A stretch of 64,000 nt of DNA from Bactrocera neohumeralis (Eukaryota > Arthropoda > Insecta > Diptera > Tephritidae): positions 10,760,204 through 10,824,203 of the forward strand of contig NW_026089623.1 in NCBI RefSeq assembly GCF_024586455.1, given 5' to 3'. A program made the translations under genes and the position numbers. Shown here in pieces: positions 1-10,732 of the stretch. Every line of letters begins with the position of its first letter. Position 1 is the first letter of the stretch. Under the pieces are notes generated by a model. It did no database searches, was not told the origin of the DNA, and worked only from the letters and a program-made list of their open reading frames with translations.

Positions 1-932
1 CTGGGGATAGTAAGAACCAAAATCGCTGGAGAAGCTGCTGATGTTCTTACCAATCACAACACGAGCATGAATTTTAACGCAATAATAAACCGATGGGACG
101 TCACCCTTGCTGACCAGCCACCCTTATACGTTTTGCTAGACGAGATGAGAAGGATACGTCAAGGAAGGAAAACCCTAGCAGAATTCCATAGCGAGGTATC
201 AAAGGCACTCAATTTAGCCTTATCAAATAATGAGATGTTTAGTGACCAAAACAACTCTGGGATGAAGAATTATGTCAACCAGGAAGCAGTCCGTACATTC
301 ATCCTAGGATTAAACTCCAAATACACTAGCGGAGCACTGTATAGCAATAACCCGCAAAACTTGAAATTACCACGACAATACTGATCATCAGTTCGAGGTC
401 AACGAGATTCACTCAAGGGTCTGCAACAATCAAGGACCGATTTAACAACTACGTTCAACAAAAACATATATCACCCACCTTTACGTCGAGAGGACAGGCA
501 CCAGCATGAATACAGACCAAACGTTAGAATGTAGACATATCAACCAAGAGACAGCCAACCCAAACAACCTGCTTCAGTTCCAATGAACGTAGACTTTTCC
601 CGGCAGTACGTTCCAGCCACCGGCTATAATAAAAAGGGTAAACATAATAATTCAAATACTATATTCAAACATTGTAGACAAGTTAACAACCAAAATATTC
701 CTAACCCACAAAATGAAATTCAACAAATAAATCAGACTAAGCAAGGGAATTTAGAATCTGAAAATGTTTCTACTTATGAAGAACAATTCGAATCAGGGTG
801 TACTTTTTTAAGGCGTGTGAACGGGCTGCCCTGCATTCAAACAAAATTCGGTCTAACAGACACGCCCGTAACCCTATTAGTGGACACAGGGTCTACTAAT
901 AATTATATAAATTTAAAGGGGTATTCTACTCT
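1..932 (+). pseudogene. gag: Errantivirus-type Gypsy gag and start of protease (broken)
   Basis: This is the structural polyprotein of an env-bearing Gypsy retrotransposon, entering from the left window edge. The frame 1-384 reads as a gag core segment; after a stop and frame change, coding resumes by 583 with an Asn/Gln-rich gag tail. At about 888-905 it shows the aspartic protease signature LLVDTGSTNNYIN. The reading then stops because a foreign element is inserted after position 932; the rest of the protease lies at 5085-5279. The gag amino terminus and 5' LTR are outside the window. Assignment to the errantivirus branch comes from the later env gene. At least one frameshift makes it non-functional. 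Confidence 0.75.
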
Positions 933-1538
933 AGAATTTTGAAAAATTCGATTTTTTTCATATGTTTAAAGTTTAGACCCTTAAGAACATATCCTCCAAA
1001 GGATTTTTAAAAATTAAAATTATTTTAAGAGCTACAGTTACTTTAGTGACGCAGTACCTAGCCCGGTTCGGCCGTATCGAATTTTTAAACGCGTTTTTCT
1101 CGACTACTTTTTTCCACACGGTACCGGCATTATCTCAAGTTCTATACAACCGATTTACTTGAAATTTTGTGTGAACCTTCTTTATATAATTCTTTATCGT
1201 TCCTAAAAGCATCGAGTCAAAATTTTTGTTTTTAATATTTACAAAAAAATTCAGGAATTTCAAAAAAAAAAACGTAAAAAATGATTTTTGTTTTCAGGCA
1301 GTCGCCATTTTTCGTGTTCCCTGAAATAGGGACTATAACAGCATCCTTACTGATTAAGAATTTCTTTTGATTTTTTTTTCAGACCACCAGGAGAGTCAGG
1401 ATCAATATCACCAGAATGCGCCATTTTTTTTTATACCTGTCTCTGCCCCTCTCTAATTATTTTAATTATTATTTTTTTTATAAAATTTTTTTCTGTATTC
1501 TGAAGATATCAATAAAAACACCATAAAAAAATGGAAAG
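933..1538. mobile_element. Left part of an unclassified element inserted in the protease
   Basis: AT-rich, T-rich DNA without a credible coding frame interrupts the protease. The same five bases, actct, occur at 928-932 and 5080-5084. Removing everything between lets the protease reading resume, so they are likely target-site duplications. The element's own sequence is 933-1538 plus 4782-5079 minus a MITE, about 0.7 kb. It carries the RTE-like LINE copy at 1539-4768. I do not recognise the family. The ends are not clear inverted repeats, and it does not begin with TG as a usual solo LTR would. The insertion is well supported; its class is unknown. Confidence 0.5.
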
Positions 1539-1795
1539 GAGGATGGAGTCATGTGTAGAAGTGAAGAAGTTCACGCAGGTGAGGAAAATTCTCTGATCGC
1601 CATTCACTTGGGAGTGTCCAGAAACGATTCTTTTACATATGACTCAAGCAGCTCACTACTTCCGGTCTTTGACCAAGTATCCTCTGGGTAGCCTAACAAC
1701 ATCCGTTCGAAGGCGAGCTAATGTGAGAAGGCGAAACATCCCCTGCATAGGGTTGTGCGCTGGGTTTGGGACCCGCCACGTAAAAAACACCCCCA

Positions 1796-3067
1796 ATGAA
1801 AAAGAAAACAGCCTCGGATGAGAGACCCCCTTTTGATGACGACCATGGCAAACGAAATAAGGACTACGATTTGAGGGCATGCACCTGGAATGTCCGGACC
1901 CTTAATTGCGAAGGTGCCGCTGCTCAGCTGGTTGATGTCCTCGCAAAAATAAAGGCTGACATCACCGCCATCCAAGAAATGAGATGGACGGGACAAGGAC
2001 AGAGACGAGTAGGTCCTTGTGACATTTACTACAGTGGCCATATAAAGGAGCGCAAGTTTGGTGTTGGATTCGTGGTGGGAGAGAGACTCCGTCGCCGAGT
2101 ACTATCATTCACTCCGGTGAATGAACGTCTAGCCATAATCCGCATCAAAGCGAGGTTCTTCAACATATTGCTGATTTGCGCCCACGCCCCGACGGAAGAG
2201 AAGGACGATGTGACCAAAGATGCCTTCTATGAGCGCTTGGAGCGCGCTTGTGAGAGCTGCCCCCGCCACGATGTCAAAATCGTGCTTGGCGACTTTAACG
2301 CCAGGGTGGGCAAAGAAGGTATATTTGGCACTACGGTCGGTAAATTCAGCCTCCACGACGAAACATCCCCAAATGGGTTGAGGCTGATTGACTTCGCCGG
2401 TGCCCGAAATATGTTTATCTGTAGTACTAGATTCCAGCATAAGAAAATTCATCAAGCTACCTGGCTGTCTCCGGATCGAAAAACTACCAACCAGATCGAT
2501 CATGTTGTGATAGATGGAAGACACGTCTCCAGTGTTTTAGATGTGCGTGCGCTCCGAGGTCCTAACATCGACTCGGATCACTATCTTGTCGCAGCTAAGA
2601 TTCGCACTCACCTCTGTGCAGCAAAAAACGCACGCCAACAAACACAAGGAAGGTTCGACGTCGAGAAGCTGCAATCACAACAGACAGCCGAACGATTTTC
2701 TACTCGGCTTGCACTCCTGCTCTCTGAGAACACTAGTCAACAACTCGGTATAAGGGAACTGTGGGACGGCATTTCAAATTCCTTACGTACAGCTGCAACC
2801 GAAACCATTGGTTTTCGGAAAGTGCAAAAGAACAGCTGGTACGACGAGGAGTACCATGTCGCAGCGGAGAGAAAACAGACTGCCTACCTCGCAACATTAC
2901 GATCGACCACAACACGTGCGGGATGGGATAGTTACCGAGAGTTGAAGAGGGAAGCGAGACGCATTTGTAGACAGAAAAAGAAAAAGGTTGAAATGCGTGA
3001 GTACGAAGTGCTTGATAAGCTGGCCAGGGGTAATGCTCGAAAATTCTACAAAAAAATGCGCGGCTAA
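1796..3067 (+). pseudogene. LINE endonuclease domain and linker (RTE-like copy A)
   Basis: A 423-codon frame encoding the endonuclease that nicks target DNA to prime reverse transcription. From about residue 25 it shows family landmarks in order: TWNVRTLN, QEMRWTGQG, the metal-site block GDFNARVG, NQIDHV and the closing SDHYLVAAKI. A Lys/Arg-rich linker follows and ends at KKMRG. Comparison with the sister copy at 53890 shows that a single base is missing just before the stop; without that loss the frame would run into the reverse transcriptase. Automated pipelines often label such proteins craniofacial development protein 2; the transposon context argues against a host gene. Confidence 0.8.
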
Positions 3068-3178
3068 CAGAAGATTTCAAGACCGGAGCATACGCTTGTA
3101 GAACCCCCAAATTTGATGTAGTCACCGATGCCCAGAGCAAACTTAAATTATGGAGGGAATACTTCTCCAGCCTGCTGA

Positions 3179-4738
3179 ATGGCAGTGAACGTACAACACC
3201 AGGAGAAGGCGAACCTGATTCCCCAATCGATGACGATGGAGCAGACGTTCCATTCCCCGACCTTGAAGAAGTTCGAATACGACGGATTGTCGTCCGAGCT
3301 ATTCAAACACAGCAGCGAAAAACTGATAAGGAGCATGCATCAGCTTCTTTATAAAATATGGTCGGACGAAAGCATGCCCAACGATTGGAATTTAAGTGTG
3401 CTATATCCAATCCGTAAAAAAGGAGACCCCTCAATCTGCGCCAACTACCGTGAGATTAGCCTCCTCAACATCGCATATAAGTTTCTATCGAGCGTATTGT
3501 GTGAAAGATTAAAGCCCACCGTCAACAAACTGTTTGGACCTTATCAGTGTGGCTTCAGACCTGGAAAATCAGCAACCGACCAGATATTCACCATGCGCCA
3601 AATCTTGGAAAAGACCCGTGAAAGAAGAATCGACACACACCACCTCTTCGTCGATTTCAAAGCTGCCTTCGACAGCACGAAAAGGAGCTGCCTTTATGCC
3701 GCGATGTCTGAATTTGGTATCCCCGCAAAACTAATACGGCTGTGTAAACTGACGTTGAGCAACACGAAGAGCTCCGTCAGAATCGGGAAGGACCTCTCCG
3801 AGCCGTTCGATACCAAACGAGGTTTCAGACAAGGCGACTCCCTATCGAGCGACTTCTTCAACCTGCTTCTGGAGAAAATAGTTGGAGCTGCAGAACTAAA
3901 CAGAGAAGGTACCACTTTCTATAAGAGTGTACAGCTGCTGGCGTATGCCGACGATATTGATATCATCGGCCTTAACACCCGCGCCGTTAGTTCTGCTTTC
4001 TCCAGATTGGACAAGGAAGCACAGAAAATGGGTCTAGCAGTGAACGAGGGCAAAACGAAATATCTTCTGTCATCAAACAAACAGTCGTCGCACTCGCGAC
4101 TTGGCTCTCACGTTACTGTTGGCAGTCATAACTTTGAAGTTGTAGATAATTTCGTCTATTTAGGAACCAGCATTAACACCAACAACAATGTCGGCCTGGA
4201 AATCCAACGCAGGATTGCTCTTGCCAACAGGTGCTACTTCGGACTGAGTAGGCAATTGAAAAGTAAAGTCCTCTCTCGACGAACAAAAGCTAAACTCTAT
4301 AAGTCGCTCATAATTCCCGTCCTGCTATATGGTGCAGAGGCTTGGGCGATGACAACAACCGATGAGTCGACGTTACGAGTTTTCGAGGGAAAAATTCTGC
4401 GAAAGATTTATGGTCCTTTGCGCATTGGCCACGGCGAATATCGCTTTCGATGGAACGATGAGCAGTACGAGATATACGACGACATCGACATAGTCCAGCG
4501 AATTAAAAGACGGCTACGCTGGCTATGTTATATTGTCCAGATGGCTGAAAACACTCCAGCTCGGAAAGTATTCAACGCAGTACCCGCTGGGGGAGGCAGA
4601 GGAAGAGGAAAACCTCCACTCCGTTGGAAGGACCAAGTGGAGAAGGACCTGGCTTCGCTTGGAATATCCAACTGGCGCCACGTAGCGAAAAGAAGAAACG
4701 ACTGGCGCGCTGTTGTTAACTCGGCTATAATCGCGTAA
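3179..4738 (+). pseudogene. LINE reverse transcriptase (RTE-like copy A)
   Basis: A 519-codon frame holding the reverse transcriptase. Visible blocks in order: YQCGFRPGKSATDQIF (template contact), FVDFKAAFDS (first catalytic Asp), GFRQGDSL, LLAYADDIDIIG with the catalytic YADD pair, then thumb and a carboxy-terminal RLRWL...RGKPPLRWKDQ block. The first 30 or so residues are an out-of-frame reading of what copy 54000-54130 encodes, so the apparent Met at 3179 is not a real start. About 40 bases present in the sister copy are missing near 3270. The catalytic core looks complete, but it has no frame link to the endonuclease. Confidence 0.8.
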
Positions 4739-4781
4739 GCGGTGTCTACACTAATTAAGAAGAAGAAGAAAAAATGGAAAG

Positions 4782-5079
4782 TAAAAATATTAGTTGCCTT
4801 TTTTTACGACACTTTAAAAATTACGTTAAATTCATGCTTCTAGAGCAGTGGTGCGCAAGCCTCAATACTACTACATTTTACGTTTGCGCTGCACAAACAT
4901 TGCTATAGATTTTCATACGTACCTAGCGTACGTGTTCAGCCGCTTTCGTGTGCGTGTGATATTTTTCGCAGTAGCAGAATTATCAGTCAAACACGCGTGT
5001 GTGGATTTTTATTGCGTTGCGCGCCACTGTTCTAGAGTTAAAAATTATTAAACCATTAATTAAACCATTCAAAACTAAA
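4782..5079. mobile_element. Right part of the unclassified insert, including a hAT MITE
   Basis: Continuation of the element that starts at 933, after the LINE and its right target duplication. It contains no believable gene. The short frame around 4848-5051 lies inside a MITE and is not credible. The segment ends at the right copy of the presumed actct duplication (5080-5084), after which protease coding resumes. Confidence 0.4.
4846..5029. mobile_element. hAT-type MITE, 184 bp
   Basis: A non-coding miniature element beginning CAGTGGTGCGCAA and ending TTGCGCGCCACTG, near-perfect terminal inverted repeats with a CAGTG end typical of the hAT superfamily. An exact 8-base direct repeat, ttctagag, sits immediately outside at 4838-4845 and 5030-5037, the target duplication length expected for hAT. 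No transposase is encoded, so it would depend on an enzyme made elsewhere. Confidence 0.85.
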
Positions 5080-5084
5080 ACTCT

Positions 5085-5279
5085 GCATGGCTTCTCAGTC
5101 ATTTTGCTCTAAAAAAATAATTACAATGTATGGGTATCATTTTACTTTCTTTGGAATTGACCAACTTATCGAATTCGATATGATTCTGGGAGAAAAAGGA
5201 CTTCGCCAAATAAAAGCGAAAGTAAATTTGTTCGGCTATAGTTTAAAATACCAGAGAAAATGGACTCAAAATTCGACAA
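5085..5279 (+). pseudogene. Errantivirus protease, carboxy-terminal half
   Basis: Resumes the aspartic protease interrupted after 932. The frame shows FGIDQLIEFDMILG followed by EKGLRQIKAKVN, matching the family pattern in which a hydrophobic Ile-Leu-Gly block near the end of the protease leads into the linker to reverse transcriptase. A frameshift lies near 5115. Coding is cut again by the I-like LINE whose target duplication begins at 5280. Confidence 0.65.
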
Positions 5280-5290
5280 ACAAATAAATT

Positions 5291-6983
5291 TATTTATTTA
5301 TTTTATTTATAATAATTCATATAACAAAAAGAGTTTTAATATATAAATACATAAACGCAGCACTGGCTACGAGGCCTTCAGCCGTCTTGTAATTATGTAT
5401 AGCTAGGTGAAAAATTCTATTTGCTAAGGGTTAGTAAAGATGTAAGATGCTTAAATATATTTTAACAAATCGTTGGTTTTTAAGAATCTATATACAATCA
5501 TCACGTTTTTTTCTGAAGGTTCACTTAGTAGTTTTATGAGATCAATGTTGCCAGAGTTGTGGGCTGTTGGGTGAAGCATCGGACAGAGTGTGAGTAAGTG
5601 TTTGATAGAAGCGGTGTCATCGCAAAGGGGGCAAATGGATGGGCTTTTACCCGATGGTAAGTGGGCGTGTGTTATGATAGTGTGTCCAATCCTTCATCGA
5701 GTATATATCTTCATTGCGCTAGTTGGAACTGTTGACGAGTAGATTATACGATTTCTGGATGGGTTTTTGACCGCGTAGTGATGTTTAAATATTTTCCATT
5801 CGCTTGCGTTTTTTTGATGCCTTTTGTGCTTAATAAGGTTAAGAATGTCTTGCTTGGATGAGACGTAGTATGTTAAGGCAGGAGTCCTGGCTACATTTTT
5901 CGCAGCGAGGTCTGGAAAGTGGTTGCCTCTAATACCAGCATGGCCAGGGATCCACATTACTTGGATTTTCTGAGGGGCACCAATGACCGCGTCCCTGATA
6001 ACTTCTATTATGGGATTGCGATTGGAAGGAGACGTTATTGCAGACATACACGATTTGCTGTCGGTACAGATGAGGAACTTTCCTTTAGTCTTTTTTGCGT
6101 AATTAACTGCATGAAGGATAGCAGATCCTTCAGCGATAAATACAGAGCTCGTTGAGGGAAGAAGCCAATTGCAAATAATTTCTCCTGTGGCAGTGACAAC
6201 TGCTAACGAAGTGGAAGCGATGGACTTGGAGCCATCCGTAAACAATAACTTCCAGCCATTGTTTGTGTAATTAGATTCCAGTTCAGCAAAGGTTTGTTGA
6301 AAGACTTCGTTTGGTGTGTTTTGCTTGGACAAAAACATAAGCTTATCCTGTAGTATTTTATCATTGATCAGACAGGGAGGATGTCGAGTGGTGAATTTGC
6401 GTGTTGCGTTACGTAAAATATTATTTTCTGCAGCGAAACTTAAGCATCTCGAAATAGCCGATTGTATTCTTGGAGTTTTTCTTTTTTTCGTTGCATGGGT
6501 GATAGTTGTATTTAGTAATGGGTTGGTGTTCTCAGCCGTTTTCGCAAGAATTTGAAACGAAGAATCTATAATTTTATTTTGAATAGTTGGTAAACCAGAT
6601 TCAGCCATTATCGTTTTTATTGGCGAGGTTGGAAAGGCCCGGAGACTTCGCCGTATTGCGCAATGGTAAGGTGCATTTAAAAGGTTGATACTGCTTTTGG
6701 AGCATTTGCCATAGATGGGGAGCTCATAATCTATTTTTGAAGTTAGCAAAGCTCTGACAACATTGACTAGTGTTTTCGGATGAATAAATGAATGCTTAGA
6801 CGAGAGATATTTAACAATATTTAATCGTGACATTAACGAGGTTCTGACATATTTACAGTGAGCATTAAAATTATAATTAGAGTCAAAAATTAATCCTAGT
6901 ATTTTCAGCTGTGTTTTACATTCGATGTTAGTTTGGTTGTAAAAATGTGGAACGCTTCACGATTTTGCGTGTCATCCTTGCGC
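5291..6983 (-). mobile_element. 5'-truncated I-like LINE with RNase H
   Basis: A reverse-strand LINE fragment of about 1.7 kb covering the end of the reverse transcriptase region, an RNase H domain and the 3' tail. It is bounded by the 11-base direct repeat acaaataaatt at 5280-5290 and 6984-6994. On the element's own strand the 3' end is a run of TAAA/TAA units, as in I-type LINEs. Truncation at the 5' end is typical of incomplete target-primed reverse transcription. It sits between the protease and reverse transcriptase of the host errantivirus. Confidence 0.8.
5694..6833 (-). CDS. LINE polyprotein fragment: RT thumb region and RNase H
   Basis: A 379-codon reverse-strand frame, open upstream to about 6950, so the Met at 6833 is internal. 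The amino part matches the post-catalytic region of LINE reverse transcriptases (KILGLIFDS lies just upstream of the Met). The RNase H domain in the middle shows FTDGSKS, AEGSAILHAVNYA, FLICTDSKSCMSAI and VMWIPGHAGIRGN, giving the acidic catalytic residues and the closing His motif. Such an RNase H is found in the I, R1 and LOA groups. There is no reverse transcriptase core, so the copy cannot move by itself, although this stretch has stayed open. Confidence 0.75.
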   Translation of the reverse strand: MSRLNIVKYLSSKHSFIHPKTLVNVVRALLTSKIDYELPIYGKCSKSSINLLNAPYHCAIRRSLRAFPTSPIKTIMAESGLPTIQNKIIDSSFQILAKTAENTNPLLNTTITHATKKRKTPRIQSAISRCLSFAAENNILRNATRKFTTRHPPCLINDKILQDKLMFLSKQNTPNEVFQQTFAELESNYTNNGWKLLFTDGSKSIASTSLAVVTATGEIICNWLLPSTSSVFIAEGSAILHAVNYAKKTKGKFLICTDSKSCMSAITSPSNRNPIIEVIRDAVIGAPQKIQVMWIPGHAGIRGNHFPDLAAKNVARTPALTYYVSSKQDILNLIKHKRHQKNASEWKIFKHHYAVKNPSRNRIIYSSTVPTSAMKIYTR

Positions 6984-6994
6984 ACAAATAAATT

Positions 6995-8337
6995 ATACCA
7001 TTAGTAATAATGAGTTTAAAAGTCAAGTAGAAGAGCTTATGAGAAGAAGTAATTATACTAGTGAAACATTGCCTTTCACAACCACAATACAGGCATCGAT
7101 TAGGACCCAATCAGAAGATCCGATATGGACAAAACAATATCCATATCCCATGTCTGATCAGGACTTTCTCAGGAAAGAAATTGAAAAATTGTTAAATGAC
7201 GGTATAATCCAACCAAGCAAAAGCCCATATAATTGCCTGTATGGACTGTTCCAAAAAAGGGCACCGATGACCAAGGTAGACCCAAAAGACAGATGGTTGT
7301 TGACTTCCAGAAAATTAACGCTCATACGATTACTGACAGATATCGCCTTCCCGATGTTAATATTACTTTACAAAACTTAGGAAAAGCAATGAGTTTTTCC
7401 ACAATCGATTTACAATTAGGTTTTCATCAAATATTAATTAAAGAATCTGATCGAGAAGAAGCAGCATTTTCCGTCAACGGTGCAAAGAATGAATTTGTTA
7501 GGATGCCATTCGGATTAAAAAAAGCCCCATTTATTTTTCAACAATGCGTCGACGACATCCTTAGAGAAAACATTGGCAATATGTTTATATTGACGATGTT
7601 TCAATATATTCCTCCACACCCGAAGAACATATGAAACACCTTCGGACTACAATCAACGCACTGCACATTACTAACACGAAATTTTCTGATGAAAAATCTT
7701 ATTTTTTATTATATATTATATTATCCATTATATTTTAAAACATAATATGATAACAGTTGATCCTAAGAAAATTGAAACCATAAACAACTACCCACCACCT
7801 AAAAATCTAAAAGAATTATGATCTTTTCTAGGGCTTGCCAGCTATTACAGAAAATTCGTAAGAGACTTTGCTGAAATTACGAAACCACTAACTGTTCATT
7901 TGAAAGGAGAATTTGGATTAATATCAAAGAACCAAAGTGCTAAGACATTTGTGCATTTAGACACAGCAGCAGTAAAATAATAAAAAATGCATTGCAAGAA
8001 CAAGTCGAACCATTTCAACCTAATTATTCCAAACCTTTTAGTTTGACAACAGATGCCAGCATTGCTTTCGCTGCAGTTCTGGCCATAAATCGTCAACAAA
8101 TCGCATTTATTTCACGACATCAAGGATATTCTTCAATAAAAACAAGGGAAGGTATTAAATTATCACAACGAAAATAGAAAGGCCATTACATACTCGTATA
8201 AGCCAGGCGATATTATTTACAGCAAAACAGACCGCAGAAATAAACTCGCATCAAAATATAACAAACACAAAGTGAAGGGGGGACACGATTCTAACAGTGA
8301 GGAAGAAAATAATTCATAAGGACAGCATAAGAAAACA
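6995..8337 (+). pseudogene. pol: Errantivirus pol remnant: RT, start of RNase H, integrase end
   Basis: Decayed pol of the first errantivirus. At about 7010-7380 and, in another frame, 7233-7634 lie reverse transcriptase landmarks: WTVPKKGTDDQGRPKRQMVVDFQ, LGFHQI and FGLKKAPFIFQQ. The catalytic YVDD-type motif is not intact: the reading breaks at about 7590. At 7750-7870 a block with FLGLASYYRKFV marks the connection, and 7992-8177 shows SLTTDAS of RNase H. The sequence then jumps to an integrase end (KPGDIIYSKTDRRNK, near 8200), so most of RNase H and the whole integrase core are deleted. Multiple stops and frameshifts. Confidence 0.75.
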
Positions 8338-8346
8338 GATCACATC

Positions 8347-9573
8347 ATGCGACTAAAAGGAATAGGATTTATTAACCTTTTAATATTATCATTAGGATTT
8401 TCTGATAAAATTACTGATTTATGGGGGAAAAATTCGTTTTAACCGAAACCGATGCTGATTTTATTTATAAAAACTCATCTTTCCTTTACCACGTTGCAGC
8501 TCTTTCTTCAATTTTAGCGTCTTATGAAAACATTATGAGGCCGCAATATAGTAAAACTCAAAATATATTAATAAATAAAAAAGAAATTCTTAAATACCAA
8601 CTTTTACCGATCGAGCACCGTGCTACACGTGCTATAAACTTTTTAGGCTCAGTTTTAAAATTTGTAACAGGATACCGGATCACGATGACCTTGTAGAAAT
8701 AAAGGCAGAACTCAACCAACTTATAGATAATAACAATCAGGAAAGAAAGATAAATTCTTAATTTCAAAAAATTTTAGAAACTTTAGACCCTAAATCTATA
8801 ACTGAAGAATTAATTATTACAGAAGTCTATAAAGAACTAGAAGCGATTACAAACACTATTAATTTCGCAAAAACAGGGAATTTTTTTCTGGTACTCTTAA
8901 TATAAAAGAAGTGATTAACAAGGAATCATATGATATTCCAATAATAAATGTATTAGACTATTTTGATATACATGTATGCACTTTTAACAGTGCAACTATT
9001 TCAATTTATAAACACCCAATTATAACAAATAAATGTAAAATGTACTATAATTTAATTCCTTTAGCATTTAAGCATGGAAAATATGACGAAAAATTGAGTT
9101 AACAAAAAATTCACAAATATGTCAAATGGTAAAAATTATGACGGAGAAAATATTTGCAATCAAGAAAATGAAGATAAATGTACCATACCCTTGCTTCTGA
9201 AACGAAATGCTCAAATTAATATCATTCAAGAAAATAATTCTCCATTGCAAATTCTAGAGCATGGTAATATTATAGTCGACAATGAACACACGTGGAATGG
9301 ACCTAAAATAAGCGGTCCACATTTAATTCAATACAACTTCAGCACTACTATCGATAATAAAACATATGGAAATCACGAGCAAGAAATAAAAGATGTAACA
9401 CATGCTCACCAAAACGAAAAAGTAAAAGTTTTACAGATTTTAACTTCCGAGTTTACTTATAAGTTTACCAACATGCAAGAAATGTATAAATTTATAATAC
9501 CAATCGAAGAACACCCTTTAAAATTTACATTTTATGTAATTCATGTAATATTAATTTCAGTTATTTTTTTATG
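8347..9573 (+). pseudogene. env: Errantivirus env gene, frameshifted
   Basis: Remnant of the envelope glycoprotein gene, downstream of pol in the usual errantivirus order. The start at 8347 gives a hydrophobic signal-peptide-like segment (about residues 5-17), then the frame breaks. The frame 8421-8696 carries a basic stretch immediately followed by RAINFLGSV, the position of the processing site and hydrophobic segment in this family. Further pieces lie at 8911-9102 and 9119-9573, the last ending in a hydrophobic segment (FYVIHVILISVIFLCL) that looks like the membrane anchor. At least three frame changes and several stops inactivate it. The end is cut by a 1-kb repeat. Confidence 0.75.
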
Positions 9574-9576
9574 TTT

Positions 9577-10640
9577 AACAAGTAAGGAAGTTCGGGTGTC
9601 ACCGAACATTATATACTCTCGCATGATAAAGTGATAATCGAGATTTCATTATCCGTCATTTACATATTTTTCAAATACCGTATTTGTGTAAAGTTTTATT
9701 CCGCTATCATCATTGGTTCCTAATGTATATATTATACAGAGAAGGCATGAGATGGAATTCAAAATAGCGTTATATTGGAAGAAGGCGTGGTTGTGAACCG
9801 ATTTCACCCATATTTCGTACACGTCATCAGGGTGTTAAGAAAATATTATATACCGAATTTCATTGAAATCGGTATAGTAGTTCTTGAGATATGGTTTTTG
9901 GTCCCTAAGTGGGCGACGCCACACCCATTTTCAATTTAAAAAAAAAAGCCTGGGTGCAACTTTCTTCTGCCATTTATTCCGTAAAATTTAGTGTTTCTGC
10001 CGTTTTTTGTTAGTCGGTTAACGCACTTTCAGTGATTTTCAACATAACCTTTGTATGGGAGGTGGGCGTGGTTATTATCCGATTTCTTCCATTTTTGAAC
10101 TGTATATGGAAATGCCTGAAGGAAACGATTCTAAATAGTTTGGTTGACATAGCTATAGTAGTTTCCGAGATATGTCCAAAGAACTTAGTAGGGGGCGGGG
10201 CCACGCCAACTTTTCCAAAAAAATTACTTTCAAATATGCCACTCCCTAATGCGATCCTTTGTGCCAAATTTCACTTTAATATCTTTATTTATGGCTTAGT
10301 TATGACACTTTATAGGTTTTCGTTTTCGCCATTTTGTGGGCGTGGCAGTGGGCCGATTTTGCCCATCTTCGAACTTAACCTTCTTATGGAGCCAAGAAAT
10401 ACGTGTACTAAGTTTCATCATGATATCTCAATTTTTACTCAAGTTAAAGCTTGCACGGGCGGACAGACGGACGGACGGACGGACAGACAGACATCCGGAT
10501 TTCAACTCGACTCGTCACCTTGATCACTTTGGTATGTATAACCCTAAATCTGACTCTTTTAGTTTTAGGACTTACAAACAACCGTTATGTGAACAAAACT
10601 ATAATACTCACCTTAGCAACTTTGTTGCGAGAGTATAAAA
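9577..10640 (+). repeat. 1.06-kb dispersed non-coding repeat, copy 1
   Basis: A non-coding repeat that begins near acaagtaaggaag and ends gagagtataaaaatt. Near its ends it has an inverted repeat, TTATACTCTCGCA at about 9610 and TTGCGAGAGTATAA at about 10625. Inside at about 10455-10490 is a GACGGACGG/GACAGACA tract, i.e. (GTCY)n on the other strand. Full-length relatives lie at 30091-31150 (-) and 44579-45633 (+), and a degraded one at 31192-32134 (-). This copy lies at the end of the errantivirus env. The GTCY tract resembles what is described for dipteran mini-me/DINE-type elements, but that link is inference. Confidence 0.7.
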
Positions 10641-10732
10641 ATTAATCAAACACATACAATATTTAATAATTATACGCCGACTTCAAGCCTAGCTGTTCTG
10701 AAATGAGGACATTTCATTTTATCAGAGGGGAG
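10641..10732 (+). other. End of errantivirus internal region with polypurine tract
   Basis: Short segment between the inserted 1-kb repeat and the LTR. It ends in the purine run agaggggag (about 10724-10732) directly before AGTTAATATT. This is the plus-strand priming site expected next to an errantivirus 3' LTR. Confidence 0.6.

Larger units (their letters stand above)
1539..4768 (+). mobile_element. RTE-like non-LTR retrotransposon, near full length, with target duplications
   Basis: A LINE of about 3.2 kb with an apurinic-type endonuclease followed by reverse transcriptase in one reading direction, ending in an AAG-rich tail (about 4759-4770). It is flanked by a 13-base direct repeat, aaaaaatggaaag, at 1526-1538 and 4769-4781, the expected target-site duplication. 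Total length, single coding region and the short-repeat tail fit the RTE group; the clade is inferred from layout, not a tree. The 5' leader from about 1594 matches the leader of another copy at 52690. It is dead: a one-base deletion near 3065, and a deletion with frame change near 3270. At least seven other fragments of this family occur in the window. Confidence 0.8.

Noticed and set aside
1796..3067. Host gene craniofacial development protein 2-like
   Set aside because: The frame is a LINE endonuclease with a downstream RT, AAG tail and target duplications; such labels come from automated annotation.
4848..5051. Small 67-codon frame
   Set aside because: Lies almost entirely in the hAT MITE and crosses its TIR; no family features.
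5919..6555. Forward frames inside the I-like LINE
   Set aside because: Antisense to the RNase H coding frame, which has clear motifs.
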